Assembly (NCBI RefSeq): GCF_000058485.1
Contig: NC_008278.1
Location: forward strand, 5,016,962-5,080,961
Reading direction: 5' to 3'
From: Frankia alni ACN14a
GTDB lineage: Bacteria; Actinomycetota; Actinomycetes; Frankiales; Frankiaceae
Length of the DNA stretch: 64,000 bases
In this document: positions 1-8,949 of the stretch, one piece after another
Position numbering within the stretch: the first letter of the stretch is position 1
Layout: every line of letters starts with the position of its first letter
Position numbers and translations under genes: made by a program
Notes under the pieces: generated by a model
What the model was told of the DNA's origin: nothing
Seen by the model: only the letters and a program-made list of their open reading frames with translations
Database searches by the model: none

Positions 1-445
1 TCTTCCTGGCCTCGAGCCGGCCCTGCAGGTCCTCGACCTCGGCCTCCAGGCTCACGATCTCCGTGAACCGGCTCATCGCCATCTCGATCGTGGGCAGCAG
101 GTCCTTCTTCTGGAACGGCTTGACGACGTAGGCCATGGCGCCGGCCTCACGGGCCCGCTCGACCAGCTCCCGCTGACTGAACGCGGTGAGGATGACCACG
201 GGGGCGATGCGGTCCTTGGCGATCTTCGCGCCGGCCTCGATCCCGTCCATCCTGGGCATCTTCACGTCGAGGATGCACAGGTCGGGCCGGAGCTTGCCGG
301 CGAGGTTGACGGCCATCTCGCCGTCGCCGGCCTCCCCGACAACCTCGTAACCCTCCTCTTGCAGCATCTCCCTGAGGTCGAGCCGGATCAGCGCTTCGTC
401 CTCGGCGATCAGAACCCGGCGCGGGTTCGAGGAGGGTTGGCTCAT
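1..445 (-). CDS. PdtaR-like ANTAR response regulator (3' end outside window)
   Basis: The visible 148 residues form a CheY-like receiver domain followed by the start of a linker or coiled coil. The acidic pocket (EDE), the phospho-acceptor Asp in LCILDVKMP, the Thr of LTAF and the Lys of VVKPF are all present. In the PdtaR/AmiR-NasR family such a receiver is followed by an ANTAR RNA-binding domain that acts as a transcription antiterminator. That part lies beyond the window edge, so ANTAR is inferred from the receiver type and the helical linker (SLEAEVEDLQGRL). The ATG at 445 is the only start giving a normal receiver N-terminus. About 40 bases upstream an inverted repeat (489-495 with 512-518) could be regulatory. 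The call is firm for a response regulator and likely for the ANTAR class. Confidence 0.85.
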   Translation of the reverse strand, partial: MSQPSSNPRRVLIAEDEALIRLDLREMLQEEGYEVVGEAGDGEMAVNLAGKLRPDLCILDVKMPRMDGIEAGAKIAKDRIAPVVILTAFSQRELVERAREAGAMAYVVKPFQKKDLLPTIEMAMSRFTEIVSLEAEVEDLQGRLEARK

Positions 446-669
446 CGAGTCGTACTCCTGGTCTCGGAGGTGTGACCCTAGTGTGACAGGGCAGGGGAGT
501 CAGATTGACATCCTGCCCGAGCAGAGGAGGGCGGGAGGTCGAAACGCACCCTACCCGGATAGAGTCGTGGACGAGACGTTCCGGACCGGATCGATCACGA
601 TCCCTTCGTCCAGCTCCGCCCGGTCGTCTCCGCAGCGGCCCCGCCCGCTCGACCACGCTCCACCCGCCG

Positions 670-742
670 GCCCCGGTACTCCAACGGCAGAGAGACGGTG
701 CTCAAACCACCGACAGTGTGGGTTCGAATCCCACCCGGGGTA
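670..742 (+). tRNA. tRNA with CAA anticodon (Leu-type anticodon, short variable loop)
   Basis: The sequence folds by hand into a full cloverleaf. The acceptor stem pairs 670-676 with 735-741 (first pair G-T). A 3-bp D stem pairs 679-681 with 692-694. The anticodon stem pairs 696-700 with 708-712 around loop CTCAAAC, giving anticodon CAA (703-705). The T arm is 718-734 with loop TTCGAAT. The discriminator is A742 and no CCA is encoded. CAA reads the Leu codon UUG, but leucine tRNAs normally have a long class II variable arm and here only five bases (713-717) separate the two stems. It could be an unusual class I tRNA or a tRNA with another identity. Part of its 3' half recurs upstream of three DUF2637 copies later in the window. 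Confidence 0.75.
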
Positions 743-857
743 CGTACAGCTTCCACGCGCCGTGGATGCCCAGTGGCTGCCGGGTGCGGTCCGGGGGCGG
801 CGGTCACTTCCGCCAGATGGGCAACCTTGTCGAGGTCTGCCACCGGAATCTTGATCA

Positions 858-2900
858 TCATGTGCACCTCCTGCCTTTCGTGATCGAGGTGGACGGTGAG
901 CTGAGTTCGGCGACCGACCACTGGCCGGGTCCCCGGTCGGTCAGCGCGGTGCAGGTGCCGCGGGGGTGGTGGGCTCGGACGCCGAGCCGGCGGGTCAGGG
1001 TCAGGATTTGGCCGGGGCCGAACCGGTTGGTGCGTTTGGGTGGGCGAAGGCCGTCGGTGTTGAGCTGGTCGGCGATCTGCCGGCTCGACAGGCCGCGGTC
1101 GGCGAGCTCGGTGACGCGCCGGACCAGCTGCGGGTAGTAGGACAGCTGGTCGAGGCGGGCGACCGGGCGGACGGCCTGCCCGGTGGTGTGGTGGCCGCCG
1201 GCCCAGGTGATGGTGACGTCGACCCGTTCACTGTCGCCGACGACCGCCACGGTGATCGTGTCGATGACCGTACGCAGCAGTTCCTTGCGTTCGGTCGCGG
1301 TGGTGGTCGGGGCGCGCCAGACCGCCGGGAGATCATTGGCGAGGGTGCGGATCGCGTCGCGTTCCCGGGCGGTCAGGGTGAGCGGCTGGGTCTCGGTGAA
1401 CCGCCGATACTCGACGTCCAGGTGGTCGACCTGCGCCAGCGTGGCCTCCCAGTCGGTTTCCAGCTGTCGGGTGACCAGCCGGTTCTCCGGCTCGGCCAGC
1501 TGATATTGGCGCCGGGCACGGTCGGCGGCGTACCGGGCGCGCTCCAGCCGCTGACGCCACAGCGTGTCCAGGGTGGCCCGTTCGGCTTCGGCCTGCCCGG
1601 CGGCCTGGACGGAGACCTCCAGCGCGGCCGGGGCGACCGCGTCCAACAGCTGGGTGGTCACGTACCGGTCCAGGGCGGGTCCGGCGATGTGCTGACACAC
1701 CTCGCCGGTGCCGTAGTTGGCGTTGTCGTAGCCGCAGACGTAGCTGTGGGCGGGGCTGCCGCCGGTCGGCGTGTGGTAGCGGACCGTCATCCGATGGCCG
1801 CCGCACAACCCGCACCGCAGCAGGCCGGCCAGCAGCGCCGGTCCCGCCCGCGGGGCATCCGGAGACTCGGCGATCTGCCGGTTCGCAGCCATCCGGGCAA
1901 GGTTCGCCTCGTACCGTTCGGCCGTGATGTAGGCGGGCATCCGATCCGGGAGAGCCACCAGCCACTCGTCCATCGCGCGCACCACCCGTCCGGTACTCGG
2001 TCGGCCGGGCATCTTCCGCCGCGGATCGACCCGGCGCCGCCCGTAGGCGTAGTACCCGGCGTAGATCGGATTGTGCAGCATGATCTGCAGGGTTTCCCGC
2101 GACGGGCGACGCCACTGCAACTCGCCTTTCTCCAGTCCGCTGTGGGCCCGCACCGGAAGCCGCACCCCATGGTCGACGAAGTAGCGCAGCACGGCGTTGA
2201 GCGTCCCCAACCGGTCGAAGGTGTCGAAGGCCAGCCGTACCACCGTCCGGGCCTGGGAGTCCGGGTCGACCACGACCTCGCCCGACGAGCGGCGCACGTA
2301 GCCGATCGGCACCGGGATCGCCAGCTCCCCCCGTTCGGCCTTCGCCAGCCGCCCGGAAGCCATCCGCTGCCTGATCAGGTAAAGCTCCGCCTCGCCCATC
2401 GTCCCTTTCAACCCCAACAGCAGCCTGTCGTTGTAGAAACCAGGGTCATAGACCCCGTCGGCATCCGCGAGCAGGGCACCCGACAACGAACACAGTTCCA
2501 GCAGCTGATGCCAGTCCCGGCCGGTCCGGGCCAGCCGGGACATCTCGATGCCCAGCACGATCCCGACCCGTCCCATCGTCACCTCGGTGACGAGCTTGGC
2601 GAAACCGGGCCGACAGTCCGCGATCGCCGCCGAACGCCCCAGATCGTCATCGATCACCACGACCTTCGAGCGTGCCCAGCCCAACGCCACCGCCCGCTCC
2701 ACCAGGGCGTACTGCAACCGCGTCGACTCCCCGTGGTCGAGGACCTGCTGCTTCGAGGACTGCCGCACGTACACAACCGCCGCGAGATCACAATGTTCGG
2801 GTCGGATCTTCCCCTCGGATTGTCCCCACGGCCGGCACGTCGTCACGTTCACCACGACCGCCCCCGCCCGCTGCCACCGCAGCTCGGGCTGCCAGCACAC
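858..2900 (-). CDS. Large serine recombinase (resolvase/invertase family)
   Basis: This is a site-specific DNA recombinase of the large serine type, the kind that integrates or excises mobile elements. An N-terminal catalytic domain (about residues 38-190) shows the nucleophile context YVRQSS and the LGIEMSRLARTGRDW motif. A recombinase domain follows (about 200-330), then a zinc ribbon (CGLCGG, with further cysteines in YVCGYDN and GEVCQH), a charged helical stretch and a C-terminal HTH-like segment ending in LTLTRRLG. The tail after that is not family-like, so the natural stop may have been lost. The ATG at 2900 gives a long unlikely leader; an internal GTG nearer the catalytic domain is more probable. 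The gene ends 116 bases from the tRNA, typical of an integrated element, but no intact partner element is visible. Confidence 0.75.
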   Translation of the reverse strand: MCWQPELRWQRAGAVVVNVTTCRPWGQSEGKIRPEHCDLAAVVYVRQSSKQQVLDHGESTRLQYALVERAVALGWARSKVVVIDDDLGRSAAIADCRPGFAKLVTEVTMGRVGIVLGIEMSRLARTGRDWHQLLELCSLSGALLADADGVYDPGFYNDRLLLGLKGTMGEAELYLIRQRMASGRLAKAERGELAIPVPIGYVRRSSGEVVVDPDSQARTVVRLAFDTFDRLGTLNAVLRYFVDHGVRLPVRAHSGLEKGELQWRRPSRETLQIMLHNPIYAGYYAYGRRRVDPRRKMPGRPSTGRVVRAMDEWLVALPDRMPAYITAERYEANLARMAANRQIAESPDAPRAGPALLAGLLRCGLCGGHRMTVRYHTPTGGSPAHSYVCGYDNANYGTGEVCQHIAGPALDRYVTTQLLDAVAPAALEVSVQAAGQAEAERATLDTLWRQRLERARYAADRARRQYQLAEPENRLVTRQLETDWEATLAQVDHLDVEYRRFTETQPLTLTARERDAIRTLANDLPAVWRAPTTTATERKELLRTVIDTITVAVVGDSERVDVTITWAGGHHTTGQAVRPVARLDQLSYYPQLVRRVTELADRGLSSRQIADQLNTDGLRPPKRTNRFGPGQILTLTRRLGVRAHHPRGTCTALTDRGPGQWSVAELSSPSTSITKGRRCT

Positions 2901-3109
2901 CCAGCAGACGTACCGTCGCCATCCGCCGATCGACCGGGATCCTCATCCACACCCGGGGCTGGGGGGCTCGACTCCGTCACCGGACATCCAGACCCACCCC
3001 CCGCCTCATCCGCCGGGGACCGCAGCCGCTCGACCAGATCGACCAGATCGACCAACCGCAGCAACGCCTCCCCATCGATTATCGCCCCATCCTGCGAGGA
3101 GGTACCCGC

Positions 3110-3415
3110 TTCAGGGGCGTCATGGGTGGCGCACTGAACACGACTACCGCGAACTGAAAGACGGCCTCGGCCTCGACCACTTCGAAGGCCGCACCTTCAC
3201 CGGCTGGCACCACCACGTCACCCTCGTCTCCCTCGCCCAGGCGATCTGCACCCAGCTCCGCCGCGACCCAAAAGCCCCTGCGCCGGCCTGACCCTCTACG
3301 GAGTCCTCCACACCCTCCAGGCCCTGCTCGCCATCTGGACCGGCGCCTGACCCACCTGCCAACGATCCTTCAACCACACACCCAACGTCACCCCGCAACT
3401 ATCAGGAGCCACCTA
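3110..3415 (+). pseudogene. IS701-family transposase, C-terminal remnant
   Basis: A short stretch with RTEHDYRELKDGLGLDHFEG followed by TGWHHHVTLVSLAQAICTQL is characteristic of the C-terminal end of IS701-type DDE transposases. The frame is open only to 3291. Residues resembling the normal C-terminal extension (LTLYGVLHTLQALLAIWTG) continue after the stop, so the remnant carries an extra lesion. The rest of the gene is missing. The sequence ending near 3430 may be the old element terminus. Nothing functional is expected. Confidence 0.7.
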
Positions 3416-3430
3416 ACGAAGTCCTACTAG

Positions 3431-4075
3431 AGGAGCGCCGGGTCCGGAAGTCTTCTGTCGCCTCCCTGACACCAGTGCAACCCTCAGTGACGCGTTACCG
3501 CGGACATCAACGGATACGGAGGATGAATCCCAACACAACGAGCTACCAGTCGATCATGGAACCTCACCATGCGATGCGATTTACCTGCGGAGATATAAAG
3601 TGGCAACACAAAGGAGGTGCGGCGGGATGCCACTTCCGAACACGCACGGTGATTGCACAAAGTTGCATACTCAAGAAATCTGACCCGAGCCCATCGCCAC
3701 AACGACCACTCTCTGTAATCTTGCGATTTGACAATCTCTGCCCCTCTCGATTCCTGCCGGTTGACAGACACTTGCACCGCCTCGTAGAGTTTATTCATGT
3801 TTCGCCCGATGCTGTTTGCGCCGAAGCACCATCTCAAAACGAGCGGCCCTTTCCCTGGAGGGTCGACACCCCTCGATCAGCAGCCATCGTGAGACGCCAC
3901 CAACCCCGTATCAAGGAAAAATCTTCCCGGTTTCCGTGTCGGCCGTAGCGGGATTTCACGAGATCCCGACGATACTCTCGCCCATATTTCGCCGAGAGCA
4001 GGAGACGACCGCGGCGGGATCATTCGAGTCAACATACCGTAATCATGCCGATCGACGGACCTTGATCGACAGTCA
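3431..4075. other. No recognisable gene; possible promoter and leader sequence
   Basis: No convincing protein was found here on either strand, and the base composition is visibly less GC-rich than the surroundings. Two small signals stand out. A strong Shine-Dalgarno (AAAGGAGGTG, 3610-3619) precedes an ATG at 3627 that opens only an 18-codon frame. A promoter-like pair is listed separately at 3761-3790. The stretch may be the leader of the broken DUF2000 gene downstream or unrelated debris. Confidence 0.4.
3761..3790 (+). promoter_or_regulatory. Putative sigma-70-type promoter upstream of the DUF2000 remnant
   Basis: A consensus TTGACA (3761-3766) is followed after 18 bases by TAGAGT (3785-3790), a good actinobacterial -10. 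It points toward the DUF2000 remnant about 290 bases away, with no better candidate gene in between. This is seen by eye only and has no transcript support. Confidence 0.35.
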
Positions 4076-4560
4076 ATGTTGATCGATCAAGATGGAAACC
4101 AAATTACTGCGGGTGACCACATGACAGGGAATGGCGACGTACTAGCGATGTCGACAGCCTGGAGAATTGTCGCCGTCCTGAACAAGAAGGTTGAGTTCGG
4201 CCCGCTTCTGAACGTACTTGGGCACCTGATGACAGGGCTGGCGGGCGGCATTCCTGACAGGACCGGCCTCGACCTGCAACAATATTTCGATGGAGATGGC
4301 GATATCCATCCCGACATCAGCTGTCATCCGGTTATCGTGCTGCGGGCCGACCGCTCGAACCAACTGCGGGCCCTACGCGCGCGGCTACGCGACGTCAAAT
4401 ATTCGGGTAGTCGATTTCGTCCATACCATGACCGAGGGCGGCACAGCGACGCAGCTCGCCCGTACGCAGGAAACTCCGGCCGCGGAGCTGGAGTATCTGG
4501 GCATCGCCTTCATGGGCGATCGCGCCACTCTGGACTCGTTTACCAGGACGCGAGGCACGG
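4076..4560 (+). pseudogene. DUF2000-family protein, single-base frameshift
   Basis: The first frame reads a typical DUF2000 start: WRIVAVLNKKVEFGPLLNVL, then GHLMTGLAGG and SCHPVIVLRAD. At about 4398-4405 the family-like sequence jumps to another frame (NIRVVDFVHTMTEGGTATQL, then ELEYLGIAFMGDRATLDSFT). One extra A in the short A-run of GTCAAATATT would rejoin the halves. The likely natural start is the ATG at 4121, close to the domain edge. DUF2000 proteins are small, resemble the peptidyl-tRNA hydrolase PTH2 fold, and have no settled function. The lesion could be a real mutation or a sequencing error. After 4560 the frame drifts into unrecognised sequence. Confidence 0.6.
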
Positions 4561-4740
4561 ACCGACGAAATGATCAGGGACGTGCTGGAACGGCTCCTGC
4601 CGCGGCGGAGCAGTGTGCAGGTCGCGCTCGACTATCTCGCGGGGCTGGCGGATCCGCCGCCCGATCGGCCGTGACCACAACAACCTGACCTTCTACCTGG
4701 CCTGGGCGCCGTCCGACCGGCCCGCGACCAGGACCTGCGT

Positions 4741-4768
4741 CATCACCATCACCATCACCATCACCATC
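4741..4768. repeat. Hexanucleotide tandem repeat (CATCAC) x4.5
   Basis: Four perfect copies of CATCAC and a diverged fifth lie in a stretch without a supported gene. One frame would read poly-His and another alternating Ile-Thr. It is a simple sequence repeat, probably slippage-born, and no function is assigned. Confidence 0.9.
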
Positions 4769-4929
4769 GCCGACGCCGGAATCAGGCCGTCGCACGCTGG
4801 CACCACTACAGCGCCCGGCTCGCTCTCGTCGCCGGCCCGGACTGACCGCCCGACGACCGGAAGTAGGTAATGCAGTGTGACTCTCATTCACCCGCGCCAC
4901 ATCACGCTACGCGGTAGTGGCATCCCGAA

Positions 4930-5321
4930 GCGGAGAACCGAGACTGCAACAGGACGTCCGCCGTTATCCGCCGTGAGGAGTCCGACCTCGACGGCAACCG
5001 CCTCACCAAAGGATGCACCTTCATCATCACCAGCCCACGCGGGAACCGCACCGCTCCGGCCGCCATCCACATCTATATTCGCCTGCACCGACGAATCGAA
5101 AACCGCGTGCACTGCGTCCGCGACACCGCCTGGCAGGAGGATGCCTATCACGCACATCGAGGAAATGGCCCACGAAACCTCGCTGTCTCCGCAACCTAGC
5201 CCTCAGCCTCCTTCGCCTCCATGGCGCCACAAAGATCAAGGAGACCCTGGAATACATTGCCGGGGACGGTAACCGGGCATTCCAGCTTCTCGCTACCAAG
5301 AGTAGCCGATTCCTATGCTGA
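4930..5321 (+). pseudogene. ISAs1-family (H-repeat) transposase, C-terminal remnant
   Basis: One frame contains IENRVHCVRDTAWQEDAYHA followed by RGNGPRNLAV, matching the conserved ISAs1/H-repeat transposase C-terminus that includes the catalytic Glu region. The family sequence then continues in a second frame (NLALSLLRLHGATKIKETLE, then AFQLLATKSSRF) to a stop at 5321. A frameshift therefore sits near 5195-5205. The N-terminal two thirds are absent. It is dead IS debris. Confidence 0.65.
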
Positions 5322-5817
5322 GCAACCTTCATACATCCCTGCGACAGCGCTGTCCGGGTGCCGCCGTGCCGCGTAGTAATTCACCAGTCAAATAGCCGCA
5401 GATGTATCGCATCCTGGATGAAGATGATACTCTTGGGACATCTGCACGACCGGACTGCCGCAGGCCGTGGTCAGGTTGTCCTTTGCGCTCAGGCCTGCGA
5501 CTGGTTCGGTTGGTCGAGAGGCAAGGGAAAGGGGTTGTCGGCCGGTACGGATGATGCGGTCCCGGAGATAATGGCCGGTGGTCCGGTCGGATTCGCCGGA
5601 GTGAACTCGACCTTTATCGATGTGCGTGTTGCGGTAGCTGTCGCGAACTGCCATGCGGACCGGGGACATCGATATGCCGCGAAAGTCTGGTCCCGCGAAT
5701 CACTTCTTGGCTGCTCCGCGCTCCGCGCACAACCTGAACCTTCGTGGCAGCATGCCCGGGCAGTGGACCTCCCTCGGTATAGAGACTGTAGCTCTCGATA
5801 CCAGAAATGAGATTCCA
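5322..5817. other. Intergenic region upstream of the LmbU-like gene
   Basis: No gene recognised. A continuous frame runs into the next gene from an ATG at 5653, but its extra 55 residues do not look like family sequence. The promoter of the regulator should lie here; no clear -35/-10 pair was found by eye. Confidence 0.4.
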
Positions 5818-6480
5818 ATGCAGCGATTCGCCAATGATGACACGCAGCGCGGAGGTGCGCGCTCCGGCGCGAACTATCGGAGGAGCGGTCTGTCGAATCG
5901 CGCAGATGGGGCCCAGATCCTCACCACGCGAGTCGGTCTGCGGATACCAGGCGCGCTCACCTTCGAACGATGGCAGGATACCGGTTCCCAGATCTCCCGT
6001 CTAGTCGATTCCTCGGCTTGGTGTCTTGGCGACTGGCTGGTCTACGGCCAGAAAGAGTTTTCGGACCGCTACCTGCGGGCCATCGAGGTCTGCGGCCTCG
6101 ATTACCAGACCCTTCGTAACTATGCCTGGGTTGCGCGGAAGTTCGATCTTGACCGCCGCCGTGAGACGCTGAGCTTTCAGCATCACGTCGAGGTGAGCTC
6201 CCTGCCGCCACACGAGCAGGACAGATGGCTCGATTTGGCCGACGAGTTCAACTGGTCGCGCAACGAGCTTCGTCGAAACATCCGTGCCCACCGCCAGCCC
6301 GACGAGAAGGGGGCGGCACGCCCGAGCGGCTCCCTGCCCAAACTCACGGTTCCCGCCGAACGCCTTCTTCAGTGGCGCAGAGCGGCCGATCTCAGCGGAG
6401 AGAAGTTCGAGCAGTGGGTACTCCGGGCACTCGATGAGGCGGCCACGGCCAGTCTTCACGAATCGGGCCCGGCCTCCTGA
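5818..6480 (+). CDS. LmbU-family transcriptional activator
   Basis: The protein has the hallmark LmbU core: SSAWCLGDWLVYGQKEFSDR, then GLDYQTLRNYAWVARKFDL, SFQHHVEVSSLP and FNWSRNELRRNIR. LmbU (lincomycin), NovE (novobiocin) and HrmB (hormaomycin) are regulators of this family that act within antibiotic clusters. The HTH is in the central region, roughly residues 60-155 of 220. The start at 5818 is chosen because family similarity begins near LTTRVGLRIPG; a longer frame from 5653 is possible. It is the only intact regulator beside cluster 1, about 3.4 kb from its nearest gene, with IS debris in between. It is a good candidate activator of that cluster; this is inference from position and family. 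Confidence 0.8.
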   Translation: MQRFANDDTQRGGARSGANYRRSGLSNRADGAQILTTRVGLRIPGALTFERWQDTGSQISRLVDSSAWCLGDWLVYGQKEFSDRYLRAIEVCGLDYQTLRNYAWVARKFDLDRRRETLSFQHHVEVSSLPPHEQDRWLDLADEFNWSRNELRRNIRAHRQPDEKGAARPSGSLPKLTVPAERLLQWRRAADLSGEKFEQWVLRALDEAATASLHESGPAS

Positions 6481-6598
6481 CCTCTCCGGTGCGCTCGGCG
6501 GGTATCCACCGGCCCTGTTCAAGGCGGTTCAGGGGTCGAGTGCGGCGCCTGGCCAATGGCCATGCTTTAGCTGATCGTCGTGCGGGTAGGGTTGTGAT

Positions 6599-6712
6599 GT
6601 GCCGCATGACGCGAGTGAGGGGCTGTCGCCGGAGGGCTGGTTGCCGGACCGAGTGACGGTGGGGGCGTTGACGGGGGTGTTCCCGCCGGAGCTGGTGGAT
6701 GGGGTGCTTGAT
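6599..6712 (+). pseudogene. IS4-type transposase, N-terminal remnant
   Basis: From a GTG at 6599 the frame reads GLSPEGWLPDRVTVGALTGV followed by FPPELVDGVL, the conserved start of a group of actinobacterial IS4-family transposases. It breaks off at about 6712 where IS3-type sequence begins. The matching C-terminal part appears at about 8950-9610 on the same strand, so one transposase gene seems to have been split and gutted by later insertions. Confidence 0.6.
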
Positions 6713-6750
6713 CGGCCCTGCGTTTTCCGGACACATTCTATCAGTCGGTT

Positions 6751-7206
6751 TTAGGCCGCATCATTGCGGTTCAGGAATTCGTTGTGGACTTCTTGCGGTG
6801 TTCTGTAGCCGAGTCCAGAGTGGAGTCGGCGGGTGTTGTAGTGAACTCGATGTACCGGGTGATGTCTCGGCGTGCGTGTTCGCGGGTGGGGTAGGAGGTG
6901 CGGTGGACCCGCTCGTTCTTCAGGGCGGCGAAGAACGACTCCGCCAATGCGTTATCGTAGCATATTCCGGTTCGTCCGACCGAGTGTCGGAGGCCGAGTG
7001 TGACAAGGGTCCTCGCGAACTCCTCCGAGGTGTAGTTACTCCCTCGATCGGTGTGGAAGATCGCGCCTGGGGCGAGCGGGATGGTGCGGACCGCATTGAT
7101 GATCGCTGCGGAAATCAGCGGGGTTCTGTAGTGGTCATCCATGGCATAACCGATGATCGCTTTGGTGTGGCAGTCGATGACGGTGGCGATTCTGCGGAAT
7201 CCGGCT
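6751..7206 (-). pseudogene. IS3-family transposase (OrfB integrase core), truncated and frameshifted
   Basis: The minus strand encodes IATVIDCHTKAIIGYAMDDH, the tract with IFHTDRGSNYTSEEFA, and DNALAESFFAALKNERVHR: the DDE integrase core of IS3-type transposases, including the second Asp and the catalytic Glu region. Near YIEF a one-base deletion shifts the frame; the correct C-terminus (HYNTRRLHSGLGYRTPQE) continues in another frame to a TAA at 6751. The N-terminal half is missing because the sequence joins the integrase remnant at about 7207. It is inactive. Confidence 0.75.
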
Positions 7207-7208
7207 TG

Positions 7209-8925
7209 TCAGGTGTGTCCTGGTTTGGCGTTTCGGACGTCGACGATGGGGAGGAGGTTCGCCGCTGGGCGGGCCGCGAGTTCGCGTGGTGTGGCGCCGG
7301 CTGGGGTCGGGACGTCGGCGAGGCGGTCGAGTAGCGCGTCGAGGGCGGTCTGGCCGTCGTCGACGGCGGCGCGTTCGTCGTCGGTGAGGGGGATCGTGGC
7401 GAGCATGCGTTGCAGGTTTTCCATGGCTTCGAGGAGCTGGGCCTTGCTGGAGCCCTTCGGGGTGTAGAAGTCGCAGCGGGCGCAGGCCATCCGGTGAGGG
7501 CACTGCTCGAAGAACGTGTAGGTGCACCAGCCGTGGCCGAGGTCGTAGTGCTGCCAGGGCTCGCCTGACGCGGCGGTGCCGGCGGTGACGGCGTCGCGGT
7601 CGAGGAGGACCTCGATGGTCCGGACGTTGCGGGCGAAGTAGCCGGCCTCGGTGTATGCCTTGGTGAGAGCGTTCGGGGTGATCTTCGCGTAGTGCTGGGT
7701 GGTGTTCGGGGTGCGGTGCCCGAGCCAGGCCTGCAGCTCGAACAGGGTCATCGGCTCCTTGGCGTTGTAGAGCTGGCTGGCGATCGTCGACCGGGCGCGG
7801 TGGCTGGTGATGTTGCCTCGGATGTCGGCGGTGGGGACGCCGGCCTTGCGGCAGAGTGCCGGGATGATCGTGCGGTTGATGTAGTACTTGGCGACGGGGT
7901 GGGCGCGGACGCTGAAGAGCAGGTCGACGTACTCGTTGGTCTTGCGATCCAGGCGTTGGGGCTGGGCCGGCCGGAGGGCCTGCCGGGCCTCGATGGCGTG
8001 GCCGACGATCGGGTCGACCGGTTTGGTGAACGCGGTGCCGGTCTTGTGGACGGGCACGTCGAGCAGGCAGACGGCGTCCTGGGCGAGGACGTCGCGGGAG
8101 TCGCCGGGCACCGGAGAGCCGTTGTGCTGCCAGCGGATGCAGCCGAGGCGCAGCCGGGAGATCTCGTCGCTGCGCAGGCCGCTGAACAGCCAGGTCAACG
8201 TGACAGCGCGGATCAGTTCCAGGGGTAGTAGCTGCCGGCGGAGGTGCCGGGCAGGTCGGTGGCCGCCAGGTTCAGGCCGGCCCAGAGCAGCTTGGCCCAC
8301 ACGTCGTCGGCGATCACGCGGGGGTCGGTGCCGGTCAGCGCCGCGACGCTGCGCGGGACGGCGAGCGCGCGGGCGGGGTCGAACCGGCGGGGGATCCACT
8401 CCCATTCCTGGCAGTCCCGGAAGAACGTGCGGGTGTCCATCAGGATGTGGGCCTTGGTGCGCGGGGCGATCGGTGTCCCGGCGCGGCCGACGAGGGCGTC
8501 ACGGCGTTGGACGTAGTCGCCGACGGCCATCCGGTCGACGGCGGCGACCCAGGCAGCGCAGGTGACCCGGGTCCACTGGCCGGGTTCGGTGATGCCCGGG
8601 TGGTCGGCGGCCAGCCACCGTCCGGCCTTGGCCATCAGGGTGCGGATGACGGCGCGGACCTTCGGGGTCAGCGTCGAGGTGGCGTGCCAGCGTTCGACCG
8701 ACGCGGTCCAGGCCGGGTCGGCGCAATGACCGGGGCATGGTTGCGGCCTGGGCGCACGGGTGCCTGGCAGTGGCCGAGATCGGCGACCACGCGCTGCAGC
8801 GCATAGAGCGCCGAGTGGTGGTGGGCGCCGGTGGCCGGGTGGGCGTGCAGCCGGTCGAACGCCTCGGTGGTCAGGTCCGCCAGCGCGGGGCTGCGGTTGA
8901 GCAGGAGCGCCTGGCCAGGCACGCC
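7209..8925 (-). pseudogene. Tyrosine-type site-specific integrase, broken by frameshifts
   Basis: Three overlapping frames carry successive parts of one protein: an N-terminal segment (8922 to about 8720), a middle SAM-like/core-binding segment (ending GTSAGSYYP near 8215) and a catalytic domain. The catalytic domain shows the Arg of LFSGLRSDEISRL, HRAR, the LGH box (WLGHRTPNTTQHYAKI) and a probable Tyr nucleophile. At 8215-8220 a lost base in the C-run after TACTAC separates the middle and catalytic frames. A second shift lies near 8720. A Cys-rich patch (CPHRMACARCDFYTPKG) follows the catalytic domain. The family is phage-like integrases and large transposon recombinases. It lies between the two halves of an IS4 gene. 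Confidence 0.7.
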
Positions 8926-8949
8926 CGGGCAGCCGGTGACGGTGCTCGT

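Noticed and set aside
595-921. Minus-strand frame with GGIRTHTVGGLSTVSLPLEY
   Set aside because: It is the translated reverse complement of the tRNA gene, a classic false protein, and it also crosses the recombinase end.
966-3137. Long plus-strand frame opposite the serine recombinase
   Set aside because: Antisense shadow of the recombinase gene with no domain signature.
4741-4768. Poly-His coding stretch suggestive of a vector tag
   Set aside because: It is a CATCAC simple repeat without linker, start codon or vector sequence around it.
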